This document shows, piece by piece, positions 33,985 through 46,454 of a stretch of 64,000 nt of DNA. Location of the stretch: positions 656,001-720,000 of the forward strand of contig JAZGTH010000019.1 in NCBI GenBank assembly GCA_036877525.1, in the 5' to 3' direction. The position numbers and the translations under genes are program-made. The stretch comes from Chromobotia macracanthus. Its lineage: Eukaryota > Chordata > Actinopteri > Cypriniformes > Botiidae. The notes beneath the pieces were generated by a model. The model saw only the letters and a program-made list of their open reading frames with translations, did not search any database and was not told the DNA's origin. Within the stretch, counting starts at the first letter, position 1, and each line of letters starts with the position of its first letter.

Positions 33985-34143
33985 GTTCCTGTAGTTTAAT
34001 TGGTAGAGCATTGTGGTTGTGGCGCAAAGGTTTTGAATTTGATTCCCAGGGAATACACCTCACTGCTGATAAAAATCTATTAGTTAAATGTGCTGTAAGT
34101 CACTTTGGATTAAAACATCTGCCAAATGTATAAAAATGTAAAT
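33985..34143 (+). repeat. tRNA-derived SINE, cypriniform type
   Basis: The A box TAGTTTAATTGGTAGAGC (33992-34009) and B-box region GGTTTTGAATTTGATTCC (34030-34047) lie at tRNA spacing. The body carries CCCAGGGAATACACC, ACTGCTGATAAAAAT and the tail GTAAGTCACTTTGGATTAAA, ATCTGCCAAATGTATAAA and AAATGTAAATG. This matches an abundant SINE of carp-like fishes as I know it. It is mildly decayed, so it is probably not transcribed now. Confidence 0.82.
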
Positions 34144-34149
34144 GATTTA

Positions 34150-34560
34150 TCTCTGTCATGTATATGGCTTGGAAGGCCAAGTGACAAGTTATGCCTGCAA
34201 AGTCAGTCATTGGCATATTAAAACAGAAACCAGAGAAATTCACTATGTTTTGAGCATGGTTTCCCTTCCAAAAACCCCTCAGAACAAAACCAATCAACCA
34301 AGAGGCAAACAAGGGCTTTCCATGACACATTAACTTTTCCTTTTCATTTGCATGGCAGTGCTGTCCATGGATGCCAGAACGCAATCACTGTTCAATGCTA
34401 ATGAAAGCCTGCAATGTGGGGATAAGAGAGGGGGTATTTTTCTCTTTGAGAAAGGGCCAACACTAATATGGTTGACACATTTGTAATGTAGAACAAGATT
34501 AATTAGAAATCCGGCATGAATGAGTGTGCATTGAAAACCTGTGCATTATACATGCAGCCC
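34150..34560. promoter_or_regulatory. conserved noncoding element candidate
   Basis: Contains CATTTGCATGG (octamer-like, near 34348), ATGCTAATGAAAG (near 34397) and GATTAATTAGAAAT (near 34497), in sequence without coding or repeat signature. This is typical of vertebrate regulatory elements, but conservation is untested. Confidence 0.25.
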
Positions 34561-34852
34561 CCCTCCAAACAATCATACAAAAGCAAGTTCTCATTTTAAG
34601 ACTCTTTGTGCTTGTCAGTAATTGGATTACACTTGCAAACAGAGATCAATATAATGTATCAATATAATTGGCAGCTGATTTCTGGATTCCACGTTGATTT
34701 TTGCCAAAACCAGCTTTATTTTGCATGGTTGCAAACAACAGATTTCAATATGTTTTTGTTCACTGATCTTACGGAGGCAAGCTGTTGATAATTCATGCTC
34801 AGAATATGCCACCACATCAATACTAGCCATATTATGCCATATGAAGACTGTC

Positions 34853-35103
34853 AGGATCCTGGCTTCCTGTTCTGAGTCTTTCTAGATTATCTTGCCAGGA
34901 TTCTGACATCCCCTGTGTTCTGTGTCAGAACATGTTGTTTGGATCCTGACTCCTTCTAGTCTTGGTTCTTGTTTCTTGGAGTCGGGATCTGACCCCAAGA
35001 AAAACATACCTTCTCCAGTATAGAGAACTACTTTTCTAGGGGTAATTTGGGACTCTATAATGTGGGCACAATTGTCCCCTGCATTTGCTGATGTGAGCAG
35101 TGT
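34853..35103 (+). other. possible LTR-like remnant
   Basis: 'tgtcaggatcctggcttcct' recurs in degenerate form ('ccaggattctgacatcccct', 'ttggatcctgactccttc') over 34854-34950. It may be an old LTR or tandem repeat. Low support. Confidence 0.25.
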
Positions 35104-36062
35104 TTGTCTAGGCCAGAATCTAACGTGTTTCAGATTCAGAGGCTGTTAGGCCTCATGGCAGCAGCAGCCAATGTGATTCTTTTGGGTCTACTGCATATGA
35201 GTCATTTTAAGTTCAAAAAACACCAGCTAAAGATGATAAAAGGTTACATGCTAAGGACTTCATACCCTTTCTATGTGGATCAGACCCTGGTTTCTCACCT
35301 TGGGTCCCACTCTATGGGCACAATGCTGTCGCAGATTTCTTACAGCAGACACCTCTCTCATAGTGCAGTTCTCAATGGTCGCCCAGTTTGTGGTCACCCA
35401 CTCACCCAGCTCCATTGGGGCTGGATGCCATGGTACAGATGAGGCCAAGACTGTGTTTGTACTCCTTTCCCCTGATAACCTTCCTCCAATTTCATCCACC
35501 CCTAGTAGCATTGTTCCTTTTCGACCCAAGTCTGGTTCTCAGACCTAATATCTCTCCTGGGGGCCCTTCTCCAGGAAGAGCTCCTAGTCTGAAGGGATCT
35601 TCTGTGTCTGGTTGGTCTTTCACTCTTGGCCAGAAATGTGGAAACCGCCCCCTGAGGGGAGCCAACTCTTAGATGCCAGTCTCTCAACTGAGGTTGTGGA
35701 GTTCCTGAGCTCCTTCTACTAGGAAACTGTATGGCCTGAAGTGGTAGTTCTTTGTGTCATGATGTGACCAACCCCATGTTGACCAAGTTCACTGACCTAT
35801 TGGTTTAATGCTGGAGTTCCTCCAGGAACACTTTTCTGCAGCGTTATCTCCTGCTACTCTCAAGGTTTATGTGGCCGGTGTTTCTGTTAGCCATAAACCT
35901 GTTGATGGAGTCTTTATTGGGAAACATCCTTTGATGTTGAATTTTCTGCATGGTGTCAGATGGCTGAAGCCTTTCTGTCACACACGGATCCTTTCTTGGC
36001 ACCTTACCGTAGTTTTAAGGGGCTTATCAAGGACTCTGTTTGAGACTCTAGAGTCAGCCTAA
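35104..36062 (+). pseudogene. DIRS RNase H and tyrosine recombinase fragment
   Basis: The first frame (35104-35442) carries LLGLMAAAANVILLGLLHM and VSHLGSHSMGTMLSQ, the segment after the RT palm that leads into RNase H in fish DIRS elements, then VLNGRPVCGHP near 35366-35398. Broken frames to 35680 follow the linker. At 35808-36062 one open frame (MLEFLQEHFSAALSPATLKV, VAGVSVSHKPVDGVFIGKHP, LHGVRWLKP) is the N-terminal core-binding domain of the recombinase. The catalytic R/H-x-x-R/Y half is absent, so the copy is truncated at its 3' end. The start of the recombinase is similar in DNA to 18330-18420, so both copies are one family. Confidence 0.75.
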
Positions 36063-39000
36063 GATATGTTTCGTACTCAGTTCAGAGTTTATGGTTCCAT
36101 GAAGAATAAGTAACATAAAAGGAATCTTCCTCCAAAGGTTCTTTGCAGTGAAGGATTTCTATAAAAAGGCAAAAAAAAGTTTTAACAGGAATATTCTTTG
36201 GCGGATTGAAAATTCGCAGATCCCCTTTGTGGTACATATATTTATTTCAGAGCATTCCATACCAAAGGTTACAGACTCTTCGCCGACATGGTATTTGTGG
36301 TCAATTAAATCAAAAGTTGAGTCAAGGAGGTAAAAGAGAATTACAGAGGCAAGAGAGCAAGAAAAAGAAGTGGGGGGATTAAACAATACTGTTTGGTGCT
36401 TGAAGCATGAAAAGTAAATCAAACTCTAACCCTCTCATAACATATCAACTGTTAATGGGTTCAAGAGTGCACAGCAGCAAGCCAATGAGCCGTAGTGAGA
36501 ATGTGATGTTTATGTCATCACCTGCCACACACTACACTAGTATACGCTTCAGGACATCCACTGTGGGTTTAATTTTCCACAAAACACAATAATAAGCCTA
36601 AGCCTTGCCAGCGGGGGCATGGGGTGCATTGTAGTGTGCCCTTTGAGCACTGTTGGGTTTGGCTAATGCTGTCAGGGACAAATAATCTTTAGTGGGTTAG
36701 CATTTACTGAGAGACATTCTAAAACAGGTTATTCAATTTATTGTTTCATTTATTTTGTCTAGGTTTTCCCAAAAAAATCTATCCTACCTTGACACATAAA
36801 ATGAGACCATCATAAATCCAAAGTGTTTAAAACCAAAATTTTTTATAATGTGACAATGTTTATGGCAGCAAAAGGAAAATGTAAGACTGAGTTGTTATTG
36901 TGCATGTTACAAATTCAGACTTCAGCAGTGTGTTCAAGTGCAATTGGCTGAGGTGTAACAGTTGCATTGTTCTTTACACTAGATTCATGCCATGTAACAA
37001 ATGATCTTCCTCACTGTCTCACTTTTTGTCTAGCATTGTAATATATTGTTGTCTGAGAACACATCCATTATTAACCTTCAGAACAAGGCTAACACATTGC
37101 ATTTCTCCCGCAAAGCTTTAACGCTGTGTATTTTTTGGTTAAAATTCATACATATTCAGATCCCCTGAATTATTTCCCTTCCATCTGTTCTTTAAACGGT
37201 TGTTTTTCTCTGGCATTCAAAAAGGCACTGAGAGTAGATATCACGCTGTGTATAAACAGCTGGTTATCGAGTGATAAATGCTGAGGCATAATGTGAAAGT
37301 CCTGGCAATGAGATGTCTTCAGCTCTTAACTTCCACGTAGTTCTTTATTAGTCAACCCCTTTCAATGTCTACTATTTTTATAGTAAATACATTCACCCAG
37401 GGGTGACATGAAATTGTTACCTTTAAAATCTACTTCTGTTGGTGTAAGCTAATTTAGTCAGGTTGATTTAGTTACATTTAATAATATAATGACTAAATAA
37501 TGTTAGACACTTTTAAGGTTTCCTGGCAAAACATTTTAACAGCAAACAATAACTGTATTGGGACACATTGTCATCATAATTTTAAGCTTTCCTATCAAGG
37601 TTTTTGTTTGACTGAAAAACCTATATTGTTAATCTTAGGACATGTTATCACACTAGACTAAAACATTGGCATGTTAGACAGCAGAACCAGCCAACTAACC
37701 AGGCTACAAACAACAGAACTATTAGCAGAGACCAAATGTGGAACAGAATGAATTGGATGTATTGTCCTACATGTGTCAGTCTCTTTAGTGATTAGTGTTA
37801 TCTCCTCTCTTTTATTTGTCCCCACTGATTAGGTTCCCCATTACTCTTCAGGACTATAGCTTCCACAAACTCATCTATAATTCACAGTGTGTGCACGTCC
37901 TCTAAGACAAGATGGCAATTAATTAGTCTTTTTGTTCATTAAAGAGTCATGCTTTTAAAAAACCCTCATGTAATGGTCTTGTAATGTCTGTAATGCTTTA
38001 ATCATTACGTGTTTTGTTAGGCCTTGATTTTCAAATATGATGCCCTGCATCTAATTTAAAGCCAATCATATTTCAATCCCCCCCCCAAAGTTACTTTATG
38101 TTTAGGCATCTTGAACAGCCCATTGCAAATAGGAACAGTTGCTTAACCAACTTATGTGTGAGTTTGGGTTTGGGGCAGGGTTATCTGTTTGTCCGACCAA
38201 TAGAAGACAGCAGGAAGGAATTTGTGTGCGTGTGTTTATTTCACAGAAAATTAAAACTGTGATAATTGAGTTTGTATTTTTGCATGTACAGGATCATACA
38301 GTAATTTGTTATTGCAAAGTTATTGCATACTGAATTTTGCATTTAGTACTAGGTGTTGGTTTTATACCTTGTTTTTTATTTTTGCTTTCATTTTGAGTCT
38401 GGTGTGTTTTTGCATGCTGGTTATGGTTTGTTTCATTTCTTTCCTGACTGCTTTGAAATTTGGCTTGTGGAAATAACTATCAGACACATGAAAATAAAAT
38501 TGTAGAAGTTAAATCGCTCTATTAATCTGTTTTCAACCATTTTATCAGAACAGAACATAAATTTTTGTACTTCTTATCTGGAGTGCATTTCCCCACATTA
38601 CAATTGATGTGTACAGTGTACTTGTTAGGCTCTTAGTATTTCTGCCTAGACTTATTATTCTCTCTGGAATTTCACAAAATGGAGGTGAATTACAGAAGTA
38701 TGTAAATATAAATAACAGCAGCATAAATCCTCCAGTTTTATTCATAACAGCACCATTAAACAAACATTTCTCACAGTGTCTGCCTCCTCGTGCACATATA
38801 TTTTGTGAAGTGATGTGTGCTGTAGTTAGCACAAGATTTATTATTCTCTACAAGGCAAAGCATAACCGATTTAACACATTTTTATAACAGCATGGTCATT
38901 TTCCAGTGGAACAATCAGGGTAGGTAATTCTCAAGTGCTATTAATTTCGCACAAAACAGGACATGCCTCTTTCATCGGCTTGGATTTAGTGTCCAGTACC

Positions 39001-40601
39001 TCTGATACAAAATCACATAATATAGAGAAATAGGCACAGATCAAAGGACTTCCACCAGTTGCTTGTTTGAAGCCCAGGAAGAGAAAGCAATTAAAATGAG
39101 CCAAAGTCTGCTTTCATTCTTGTTTATGATTTTAATAACGAATATACACTTTAACTTTATTTTTTACTCTGTGCTTCTTTTTGGTGTGGATGAGAATCTG
39201 CGTGAGATGTGGCATTACTTCCTATAAAATATGTGATAATGATAAAAGTGGTGAACACATCTGGTTAACTACTAAGCTTCACCCCCCTTGGGACAGCAAT
39301 TTGAACATATGTGCGACTATCCTTTTTAATTAGATTTCCTCTTCTTCTCTTCTGAAGACCAGATTGTTCCAAATGTTTTGATCTGAGGCTTTAACATGTT
39401 TGCTAGCAGATGGACCAAGGAGTGTTCACACACTGATAAAACTTTCAGTGCAAATCAGAGTCAGTCTGTGTTTAATTGTCTAGCTTTAAATAATCCTCTT
39501 GGATGTGTTCTAATAAAACAAAAGCTACATTTCTAGAAAATTAGGAAATGTCTTCCTGAACACAGTAACAATAAAACTAAGAATTGTACAAATGTCAGTG
39601 ATATTAAAAAAATGTAAAAAATAAAAAAAATATTCTTTGGAATATTTTCCTGAACACACTACACAACCTAAAATACCAAGAAGTGCCATAAGTGTAAGCT
39701 TTACCCTTTAGCACCCTCGATTTTCAGGCTGTTACCGGTGCATGACGACCATGCCAACACCTTTATTACAAAGAGTATGAGGAGTGAAGTGGAACTCAAT
39801 CTGTGCCCCAACCCTGCAATGCTGACACACCTTTAGTAACCTCAGAGTGGGACTGCACAACCACTTTGAGGAACTGTTATGCCAAAGAGTCCGCACTTGT
39901 GTATATGTGTGCCGCAATTGCAGATGAATGATTTTCAGGAAGTGCGGGAAGAAAGTGAGCTCAAAGTTTGCTTTTAGTTGCCAGTTGAAAATATCAAGTA
40001 CTGGGTTAGAATGAGAGTTCAGCAGTCACTTAAACAGACCTTGCCTCAGTGTTCGCTTTGGTCAATCCATCAGCTCGACCATGTTTTGGTGGTCCTAAGG
40101 TGAAGCAGTTTATTTCTAATTTGAAAAAGACAGAATAACACATTAAGACAGCATGAACAAATTATAGTTAGCCTCAAGACAATGATTCAGGCTTTAAGCC
40201 CTGATTGCCTTGTGCTTCACACAAGGCTGCTTCTTGTGCTGTGACGAGAATAGAATTCTGTTTAACAGCAGTCTCTGTTAGAGAGGAGGTATCGACAGGT
40301 CAGAGGGATCCTTGTTTTTACTGTGAACACGCTGTTTAAAGTTGCCATTAGTTGTCTGTTCCAACACATGATGCCATAAAGCAGTTGTGACCTCTTGAGA
40401 CTTGAGCATCTCTACCATGGATTTATTAAAATAATTAAAAAGTGTAGACAGAAACTGCATGCTCTGTAATTATCTGCTAAATGATCCCCTCACCTTATTG
40501 TCTTATCAATGAAATTCATGGGAAGCCCATTTTGTTCTAAGACATTTTTCAGGAAATTAACCTTTAAATGCTTTTAAGTAAGTCTTTTTAAGTAAGGGAT
40601 T
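36063..40601. other. long stretch without genes
   Basis: AT-rich sequence with a C9 run at 38080. The segment 36950-37330 has the balanced, word-rich look of conserved noncoding DNA. I recognise no exon or element. A-rich tract at 39605-39630. Confidence 0.4.
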
Positions 40602-41028
40602 TACAGTGCATTCAGAAAGTATTTAGACCCCTTTAACTTTTATAAATTTTAATATGTTGCAGCCTGATTCTCCAATCATTTAAATCCACTTTTTCACATT
40701 AATCTGCACTCAGTACCTCATAATGACAAAGTCAAAACAGAATTTTAGAAACTTTTACAAATGTACGAAAAATCTGAAATATCACATAAGTATTCAGACC
40801 CTTCGCAACAAAACTTGAAATTTAGCTCAGGTGTCTACCATTTCTTTGCTGAGATGTTTATACACCTTGTTTGGAGTCTGTGCATTTCTAAAATTGTTCT
40901 CAGCATCATTATGGGGTACTGATTGTCGATTAATGAGAAATGAATTTAAATTATTGTAGTACCACTCTCCAACATAACAAAACTGAATTAAAGTGAAGGG
41001 GATATGAATACTTTCAAAATGCACTGTA
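40602..41028. mobile_element. Tc1/mariner element, internally deleted
   Basis: The 423-bp element (40604-41026) starts CAGTGCATTCAGAAAG and ends CTTTCAAAATGCACTG, with TA on both sides as Tc1 elements have. The left ~230 bp follow the known fish Tc1 terminal region: 'gtatttagacccctttaact', 'cctcataatgacaaagtc', 'aagtattcagacccttcgca', 'tttagctcaggtg'. The right ~110 bp are its inverted counterpart ('tcattatggggtact', 'gatatgaatactttc'). The transposase gene is entirely missing, with the joint near 40880. Confidence 0.88.
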
Positions 41029-42323
41029 AGTTTGTGTCTGAGAAGATAATGACCATAGGCATATGGAAATATTAAAATGAGCAAAACTGTGGATATTTGT
41101 TATTAATCAAACAATAGTTATTGAGAATATGCATGCAATCCCAAACATAAAGCAGATAATTATATAGGTATTAGTCATGTTTTGAATATCATCACAATTG
41201 GCTGCTGGTTGAACTGAAGCCTCTTCTGCTTTATAACTGCAATAAAAGTGTTGCTGTCAATCCTTGGTAAGAAGCAACTGAAAATGTTTGCTAGGAAGTC
41301 ATGTCCAGCTTATTTAAATGTTTCGGTAAGTCTGTGTTCTCATCTGTTCTTTATTTTATGGAAGAGCTTCTCTTCCATTCTGCTCATCTTAACTGAGCTG
41401 AAGTTTAAGAAAGTTTTACTGTAGAAACTGGGGCAGGTAAACTTGGATTGTCCTGTCACTTAGCTTTCTTTATATAGCATCAGCCTTGTTGAGAATATAG
41501 ATCAAGTTGCAGTGAAGTATTAGCTGTGGCCTTCTGTCCTTGAGAGGCTGTTACTGAGATATCAAACCTCTTAGCTTTAGGAATTTATAAATAACAGAAG
41601 AAATTGCAGGGTTGGTTTGGTGGTAATAAAATAAGTGGTTTTATTATATTAAAACCACTTACGGTCCATTTTAAGTGCTATCTGTGCTGGTTTAATATTG
41701 TGTCATGTGTATTTATATTACTAATATTAAGCCACTGTTTTCAGTTGTCATTGTTGTCAGTGCACACATGCCTGCTTAATAACAGATTATTAATTACAAA
41801 TGGTTGTTGTGCTTAGCCATAGTATTGTTATACTGCATTAAGTGTTATATAATACAAAGTGTTTTGCAAGCACTTCAAATAACAATACAGTAGTGTCATA
41901 TTTAGTCAAAAATTCACTTCTCCCTTTTCAACTCAAATTGCAAATAATAGTAGGTGCCATTAACTTACATCAATCTTTCAAACAAACCATTACTCTACCC
42001 TTATACAGTCATGGTGCTTTATTGTTTGATATAAACTCAGGTTATTTTAGATAACAATAAGCAATCAAGCATTTTCCAACAGGTAAGAGTAAGAGAAATA
42101 TATTTTTGAATATTTTAGAAAAAAAGCTATGGCAAAATAATTCAAACACACACCTAGCAGTGATGATGGGGAGTGAAATAAGTATATTATCCACAGGAGG
42201 ACACAGGAGATACAACAAATTGAGAGACACAGAGAGACCCTTTATACCAGTGACACTGCAGTGAAGAAATGGAAGGGTAAGCAGTCCTTATCATGAAATG
42301 AGACTGGACAATAAGTGCATGCT
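41029..42323. other. AT-rich sequence, no gene seen
   Basis: No feature recognised. Confidence 0.4.
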
Positions 42324-42774
42324 TGTAACGAGGAGACAGAGACGGTAGGATCTATTTGCAGTAGTTTAATAGAATAGTTGAACAGGCAGGGTCTACAACA
42401 GCAAACAGGTATATCAGAGGCTAGGCTAAACGGTAACGATAAACAATCCAAGGTCAGGGCAGGCAGCAAACAATCACAGAAGATGATAAACAATCCAAAT
42501 CGGGGCAGGCAGCAAACAATCAGAGAAACGATAAACAGTCCAGGTAATAACGGATAATCCAATCACCAATAGAAACCACTCAGAAATGTCAGCCAGGGCA
42601 AAACAAGACTTCGCAGTGAGTTAATCCAATGCTGGGGTTTTTATACACAGAGTTAATGAGGATCAGGTAAGCAGGAAGTAATCAGTCCAAGTATGGGGCA
42701 TTATGGGAAATGTAGTCCCAGAGCAACCTAATTCAGGTGACGGTTCCCCCTGGTGGTTCGGGGGAGGCGGTACA
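42324..42774 (-). mobile_element. solo LTR, gypsy family A
   Basis: Read on the minus strand it runs from TGTACCGCC to CTCCTCGTTACA (TG...CA). It contains 'accaccagggggaaccgtc', 'gggactacatttcccataat', 'gtgtataaaaacccc' (TATA-like) and 'attaaactactgcaaataga' near its end. A ~37-bp segment including TTGTTTGCTGCCTGCCC is repeated inside it. It resembles the LTR scrap of the minus-strand gypsy element at 7352-7425. No element coding sequence adjoins it, so it is a solo LTR. The flanks do not show an obvious 5-bp duplication, so the ends may be a few bases off. Confidence 0.7.
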
Positions 42775-42832
42775 GGAACCTTTCATATCAGTGTATGAGA
42801 AAATGTGTGCACCTTGATGATTGGTGTCAGTG

Positions 42833-44287
42833 ATGTTGCGTATATCAAGAAGTCAGGAGGGTCAGGCACCAAACCCTGGGGTACTCCAGTGGTTAGTTAA
42901 TGTGATTTATACTATACTCCTCTCCACAGTACCATATGAAATCTATCTGTGGGGTAGGATTAAACTCAGTGGAATGCAATTCACATGATTCCCAGGTTAA
43001 AAGGAAGAATTTGGTACTTGTGTCAAAAGCTGCAGATACATGTAGCAGAGTACAGATGATCTGGAAGGTTATCTGAGTATTTTTTTTTAAAGCCATTTGT
43101 CTCTTTGAATGTACTGGATGAAATGTCATGGGGTGTAGTGTAGGAGAGGTAAAGTAGCTTGTAGAACAGAGGTGCACAGTCCTGCTCCCTAATGGCCAGT
43201 GTCCTGCAGAGTTTAGCTTCAACTTGCCTGTAGAAAATTGCTGTTATTGTAGAAAATGGGAGGTAATAGGGTAAAGGGGCAGGTGGTATGAGGTTTAGAG
43301 ACCTCAGCCCATTAAGGGGGAAAATTTGCTTTGTGCTTTGATACTTTGATGGTGTCTAGATGAAAAGTGCATTTTCACATCTTTAAAAACCAAACATATT
43401 GTTTTCTTTTAATTGTACACACACCACCTTTCAGCTGCGCTCAGCTACGAGCAAAGTATCTTTAAGAAATTTTCCACACTTGGCAGCCACCTTTGCAATG
43501 CTGCTTGGCAGCTATATCAGTCATACAAGACCAAGTCCTATCTGCTTAAATGTGGATGACAGAAATCTCCAAAATTACTGACAGAATTCACAATTAAACA
43601 GTACTTTTTTGATCAACATTTAAACCTGACATTAACTGTGCCATACATTCTGTTTGTGAAGCTCAGATTGTGCAATAAAAAGCAGTTTATCGGGGCCACT
43701 TCAGCTACTGCACATGTGCAAAGGCTTGTGTATGACACTCTGTACACATCCCCTCCCCAGATCGTTAGTTTTTAATGATTGAGGATTGGCTCTTTGAGGC
43801 TTTATTCGATAGAACAGACATATTAAGCTTTGTACTTCCCCCATTTATAATAATCAATCTGCAGAATCTTGTTTAATATTACATTATGTGATATTTGTCC
43901 CAAATCAACTTTTATGCACATAATGACTTCACCCTTGACTGCAAAATACATAGGTCTGTTTAGGAAAAATAAAAACAACAGTGCATTAACAGTGCATTTT
44001 TTGTCCCTTTGCTTTTAGCACCAGCATTTACGATTACACACAAAGAACTGTGCATGTCTGCCACATTATTTGCTACCACTGCATGAACTAAAAGAGAAGT
44101 ATGTGTACTGCTTTCTGAGAGTAATTTCTGCAGAGACAGGCAGAAATTCACTAATTCTATGAGAAATTCATTAGACTATAACAGCTTAATTATACCTCAT
44201 CAATAGTGGTTTATTTCTGCAAGTTAGTTCAGATTGCTTTCACATCAGTTAAATGACCTGTACCCTGAGTTCATCTCTGCTAAATTC
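42833..44287. other. unique sequence, no gene seen
   Basis: Apart from the small repeat at 43160-43232, nothing is recognised. Confidence 0.35.
43160..43232. repeat. dispersed fish DNA-transposon end
   Basis: 'cagaggtgcacagtcctgct' and 'tgtcctgcagagtttagctt' match a very common fish repeat motif (a truncated hAT-type end in my recollection). Only about 70 bp remain. Confidence 0.4.
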
Positions 44288-44332
44288 TAGATATGGGTTG
44301 GATGCTGACATCCAACCCATAGTTGATATCTA
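44288..44332. repeat. imperfect hairpin with perfect 12-bp core
   Basis: ATGGGTTGGATG-CTGA-CATCCAACCCAT (44293-44320) is a perfect stem with a 4-nt loop. Outer arms TAGATAT/ATATCTA (44288-44294 and 44326-44332) can extend it. Confidence 0.9.
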
Positions 44333-46454
44333 ATGAGAAACTGATTTGTCAACAAACTCAAACTACTGATAGAATTATTTTCTGAGGTATATGGAGATTT
44401 TGATATAGGCACATACGTTCCATTGGCAATGCTTCTAGACTTCCGATGACAATAGTATTTGCTGCCTCTTCAGATTCTTTAAATTTGCTAATATACTTTA
44501 ACCCTCTGTTGATGTTATACATTCATGTATTCCTACTTTGTTATGAATGTACATGACAGAAAAAGGCCACAGACATTCTTAACCTGTTTAAACATTTCTA
44601 GGAGGTCAGTAACCTTTTCCGCTGTGTCTAAAGTGCCTGTTGCCATTTTTTGCGGACTTATAAGTACAGTGTAAGTACACAACTGTACTGTTGGTATTGT
44701 GCTGAACTGTTCACCTGGGTTAGAGATTTAAGCACTATTATCCAACTCTTATCCGTTTTTGCTATGTATTCAGAAAGTGTTTTTTACCTGACTGAAATAT
44801 CAAGTTCATTTTGCAAGGAGTTATGAACCAGAAAAACAGAAATGCAGTACTCAGGTTCACAACAAAGCTATAATGCTACACACTGCTTAATTTTTAAAAT
44901 GTGCTAGTGCCCCTTAGTTCGTTCCTAAAAATATCCCTCATGTGATGTTTGGGCTGTAACTGCTATTCCCTGTCTTGCAAGATACTGTTCAGTGTAACAC
45001 TTTTTAAGACAGAATGCCTAGCAAAAAAAAAATCTGACAGCCTGAATATGTGCCTGATTCTTGCATACAGAGTTAATTTCTCTGCTGCTTTTGCTAATTT
45101 TGGAAGCCCTCACTGATAAAGGCCCCATCATCCACATTGGCCAAGAGGGACATCTTTGTTTTAAAGACTCTGGTGCAACAGAAACACAGCACTCCATTTT
45201 CTGTAATAGGCCCATGTGTAATCTTTGTAGCACTTAATCTGAGAAGTGGAGGTAAAGTGTTCTTTGTAATTTTTACACTTGAACCAACTTTGTGTTTAGC
45301 TTCATATATCAGTGTTTCTGTCTTTTTATGTCATTCCAATGTTTCACCTCTGGAATTTCTTGACCTGTCCTGTCAGTTGATTCTCTATTAAACAACAGGA
45401 ACTGTAAGGGACATCATAAACCAAACTACATACATTTAGGCCAAACAAATAATTATAAATAGTGATAATAGTATCTAGGAATGTTTCATGACTCTAAGAA
45501 AGAAACATGTTTAGAATTTTCTCTCAGTTGATCAGGGCTACATGCTTTTGTCATAGCATCATTAACTATTATCTCTATAATCTCCCAATCATCAACACTG
45601 TTCATTCCTGCTGTGTATGAACCATGGTGCATTTCAGCATTCACTTGCTGAGATATTTAAGCTATGATATTGCCTACCATGACTTGTGTACTATTGCCAA
45701 CCTTATGCCAGGTTTAAATTTGATAAAGAAATGAGTGTACTAACTCCAACAAAAATATAAAACAAAAGGTAATTAAAATTAAAATACCAACATCAATATC
45801 TTTCACAATGGTAGATGATCAAAAATAAGAATTAGAAAGAGCTTTATTGCCACATATTCTCACACATTAAATGGATTTTTTCTTTGGTAATTTGCTTCCA
45901 GTGCACACAGACATTATATGTATGTATAGAATAAAAAACAGGGTGGACATAGTTTAATCAGTCCTCCAGGAAACATAATTGCATATAAAGGTATTAAGTT
46001 GACATTATTTGCAATTTTGAGGAAGAATTAATCACTATACCAACACTTCATGGAAAATGTTTGTGGCCTTAGATCTTTGAAGGAAAGTTTGATTGAGGGG
46101 ATCAATAGCAAGTAAGCTAGCTGTTCACAAACAGTACGTTAAACTTTGTTTCTTTGTTGTCTGTGAAATAATCAGTGTGTATTACATTTGAACAGGCAAC
46201 GAAAATCTGATCAATAAGTCAACACTTTTATCATGAACTTTTTCAGTGTTTTCTCTGTAATTGTTCACAGAGAACATAACCCATATTTTTAAATGTTTTT
46301 TGAATCTCCAGTAGCTACATTTTGTTCTGAATTGATCTGACTTTATTTCTTTAATCTGTGCTTAACCTGAAACAGCAAGTAAAAAGTAGATATGTATGTG
46401 AGTGATGCTTGCTGTGGCAAAACCACAGCCACAATAATACAATAATTTCCACAT
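44333..46454. other. mostly unique sequence
   Basis: A segment at about 45830-45960 ('gagctttattgccacatatt', 'tcccagtgcacacagac'-like) resembles the tail of a fish non-LTR or SINE repeat ('tttattgccaagtat...'). No gene seen. Confidence 0.35.

Noticed and set aside
33985..34060. Functional tRNA gene
   Set aside because: A and B boxes are present, but the body and tail are those of a SINE and no cloverleaf closes.
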